This document shows, piece by piece, positions 62,769-64,000 of a DNA stretch of 64,000 nt. The notes beneath the pieces were generated by a model. The model worked only from the letters and a program-made list of their open reading frames with translations, was not told where the DNA came from and made no database searches. Where the stretch lies: the NCBI GenBank assembly GCA_016931115.1, contig JAFGFM010000009.1, positions 57,562-121,561 of the forward strand. The letters run 5' to 3'. The DNA comes from Deltaproteobacteria bacterium. GTDB lineage: Bacteria > Desulfobacterota > DSM-4660 > Desulfatiglandales > HGW-15. The position numbers and the translations under genes were made by a program. Every line of letters starts with the position of its first letter. The stretch's first letter is position 1.

Positions 62769-62797
62769 TTGACATAAATTTTATATGTAATTACAAT
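62769..62797 (+). promoter_or_regulatory. Sigma-70 promoter of mazE operon
   Basis: TTGACA (62769-62774), 17-base spacer, TACAAT (62792-62797). AAGGAG follows at 62815 before the ATG at 62832. Confidence 0.7.
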
Positions 62798-62831
62798 GTG
62801 GCTACGCGTTATTTAAGGAGACAGAGAGTTT

Positions 62832-63089
62832 ATGAGGGCAAATATAATAAAAATAGGGAATTCCCAGGGGGTGCGTATCCCGAAACCATTACTTGACCAA
62901 ACTGGGATTAGAGATGAAGTGGAGTTGGAGGTGGAAAAATCTCAGATTATTATCCGGTCAATCTCAAGTCCGAGGGCTGGATGGGATAATGCCTTCAAGG
63001 CAATGGCTCAAAATAAAGATGATAATCTGTTAGATGGAAATGAAGCAATTTCATACTCCTGGGATGAAGAAGAATGGCAATGGAAATAA
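62832..63089 (+). CDS. mazE: MazE-like (AbrB-fold) antitoxin
   Basis: An 85-residue protein with the swapped-hairpin AbrB/MazE DNA-binding start RANIIKIGNSQGVRIPKPLLDQTGI..EVELEVE, then the toxin-wrapping acidic tail ending DEEEWQW. The frame is intact. Its end overlaps the start of the truncated mazF. Confidence 0.88.
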   Translation: MRANIIKIGNSQGVRIPKPLLDQTGIRDEVELEVEKSQIIIRSISSPRAGWDNAFKAMAQNKDDNLLDGNEAISYSWDEEEWQWK

Positions 63090-63229
63090 GGCGTTTCGAT
63101 GTATGCCTGGCAAATCTTGACCTGACCATCACATTAGACAAAACACGATTGATAAAAAACCTTGGAACTATCAGTTCAGATGCCCAGTTAAAAGTCATTT
63201 CCGTCCTGCAACGTCTATTCGCATTCTAA
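63074..63229 (+). pseudogene. Internally deleted mazF toxin
   Basis: ATG 63074 (also 63080) overlaps the end of mazE by 16 bases. The frame begins MEIRRFDVCLANLDLTI, the MazF N-terminus, and directly continues with TLDKTRLIKNLGTISSDAQL...LQRLFAF, the MazF C-terminal helix. About 60 residues that hold the RNA-binding and catalytic strands (including the conserved RP.LV) are missing without loss of frame. The 51-residue product cannot be a ribonuclease. Confidence 0.8.
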
Positions 63230-63263
63230 AATGCCCTGAAAATTACAGTTCTGTATTCGGCTC

Positions 63264-63298
63264 AAAAGCAGCCTTAACAGCTAGTTAAGGCTGCTTTT
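63264..63298. terminator. Bidirectional terminator
   Basis: AAAAGCAGCCTTAAC-AGCTA-GTTAAGGCTGCTTTT is a perfect 15-bp stem between convergent mazEF and the lipocalin-like gene. Confidence 0.85.
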
Positions 63299-63304
63299 GT
63301 ATAA

Positions 63305-63823
63305 CTATTCCAGCCTTTGAAACACATATTTTACAGCCATATCGCCATAACCCATCTTACCGTCAGCAGAGGGCTTAATAGCCTGCATGCCCGGCATAAC
63401 CATCTTGTCATACTGCGGTTCAAGTATGAGGTTATCACCTTCCATATAGCACTTGAATGTCATTGTCCCTAAGGAAGGGAATGCAGCTATTTTATGATGG
63501 ACAATTATCTCATCACCGGTAAACTCATATGTCCCGGCATCTGCCATGAATGAGCGGTTGGCTGAAGGCGCTGTTTCACCCGGAGCGGCTTTTGGGGTAA
63601 AATCACGGATTGCGCTGTAGTGCTTTTTGGCTATATACACCATAAACTGTGCGTCATCACGGTTTCTTTTGTTTTCACCAACACCCACATCCATGTTTTT
63701 AAGGCTCCACACACCCTGGATTTTGTTTGCATCGGCCTTAATCACCTTTTTGGTCTCTGCTGCCTGGGCAGTTAAAAAGGAAAATACAATAAATAAACAG
63801 AGAAAAAATACAGATCGTTTCAT
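63305..63823 (-). CDS. Exported lipocalin-like protein
   Basis: A 172-residue protein with a signal peptide (SVFFLCLFIVFSFLTAQA, cut near residue 21). The mature part is beta-rich with KIQGVWSLKNMDVG at the N terminus, AGTYEFTGDEIIVHHKIAAFPSLGTMTFKCYMEGDNLILEPQ in the middle and AVKYVFQRLE at the end, resembling small lipocalin-like/DUF domains (GxW motif). It is probably periplasmic; the ligand is unknown. Confidence 0.72.
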   Translation of the reverse strand: MKRSVFFLCLFIVFSFLTAQAAETKKVIKADANKIQGVWSLKNMDVGVGENKRNRDDAQFMVYIAKKHYSAIRDFTPKAAPGETAPSANRSFMADAGTYEFTGDEIIVHHKIAAFPSLGTMTFKCYMEGDNLILEPQYDKMVMPGMQAIKPSADGKMGYGDMAVKYVFQRLE

Positions 63824-64000
63824 AATAGCTCTCCTTTTAATGAATTAATTCAAAGTTACAACCGCATTATAAGCAAGATGTAATACCACTGCTGAACCAA
63901 GATTGCCAGTTTTTTTAATTATGTTGTCAGTTTATTTATGTTGTGAGGATTTTAATTCTTTTAATTCAAGAGATCTTATACATAATCTTTCCATTTTATT

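Overview
The window looks like chromosomal DNA of a Gram-negative anaerobe, most likely a Desulfobacterota (delta-proteobacterial) sulfate reducer or syntroph. The grounds are LPS-core and LPS-export genes (kdsA, kdsC, lptC-lptA-lptB) running into rpoN-hpf-ptsN, a HydBC/NuoEF-type NADH-dependent iron-sulfur oxidoreductase, a DUF39 homocysteine-synthesis protein, a feo operon and a molybdopterin oxidoreductase. The assignment is inference; no ribosomal RNA is present.

Layout. 0-2.2 kb: tail of a membrane protein, then an APH-type kinase and a HAD hydrolase. 2.2-8 kb: small cytochrome c, NuoE-like, NuoF-like and a fused NuoG/GltD-like subunit, followed by a broken Tat-flavodoxin gene. 8-12.7 kb (minus): an aspartyl-tRNA synthetase fused to a GatC-like tail, a GatA homologue without catalytic residues, and a gatB with an internal deletion and frameshift. 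12.8-14.7 kb: ADP-ribosylglycohydrolase and AlkD-like protein. 15-26 kb: an AT-rich accessory region on the minus strand with RhuM, NYN-OST-HTH protein, a 1266-residue SIR2 protein of defence type, ORF6N-PLD protein and several toxin-antitoxin pairs, separated by shared intergenic repeats. 26-31.5 kb: an ABC exporter whose two permeases each carry a C-terminal peptidase-like domain, one with HExxH and one without. 31.9-38 kb: small conserved protein, molybdopterin enzyme, REP-like hairpins, beta-helix lipoprotein, DUF4097 and BamE-like proteins. 38.4-45.2 kb (minus): yjbQ-greA, the feo operon, cbiO-cbiQ and DUF39. 45.4-54.8 kb (plus): kdsA through rpoN, PTS regulatory proteins, rimI, gap, tpiA, secG and tRNA-Leu(GAG).

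54.9-62.6 kb is an integrated element in the tRNA-Leu gene, bounded by identical 19-bp direct repeats. It carries a tyrosine integrase, excisionase, radical SAM protein, ArdC-like protein, a candidate pseudoknotted leader RNA, an interrupted small gene and a TPR protein. The displaced terminator of the tRNA lies just beyond the right repeat. The window closes with a mazE gene, an internally deleted mazF and a secreted lipocalin-like protein.

The housekeeping blocks are ordinary. The more unusual parts are the AspRS-GatC/pseudo-GatA/broken-GatB operon, the repeat-separated defence and toxin-antitoxin region around the SIR2 protein, the paired permease-peptidases, and the tRNA-Leu island with its structured leader. 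At least three genes (gatB, the Tat-flavodoxin and mazF) have lost internal segments. This could be real decay or an assembly artefact.
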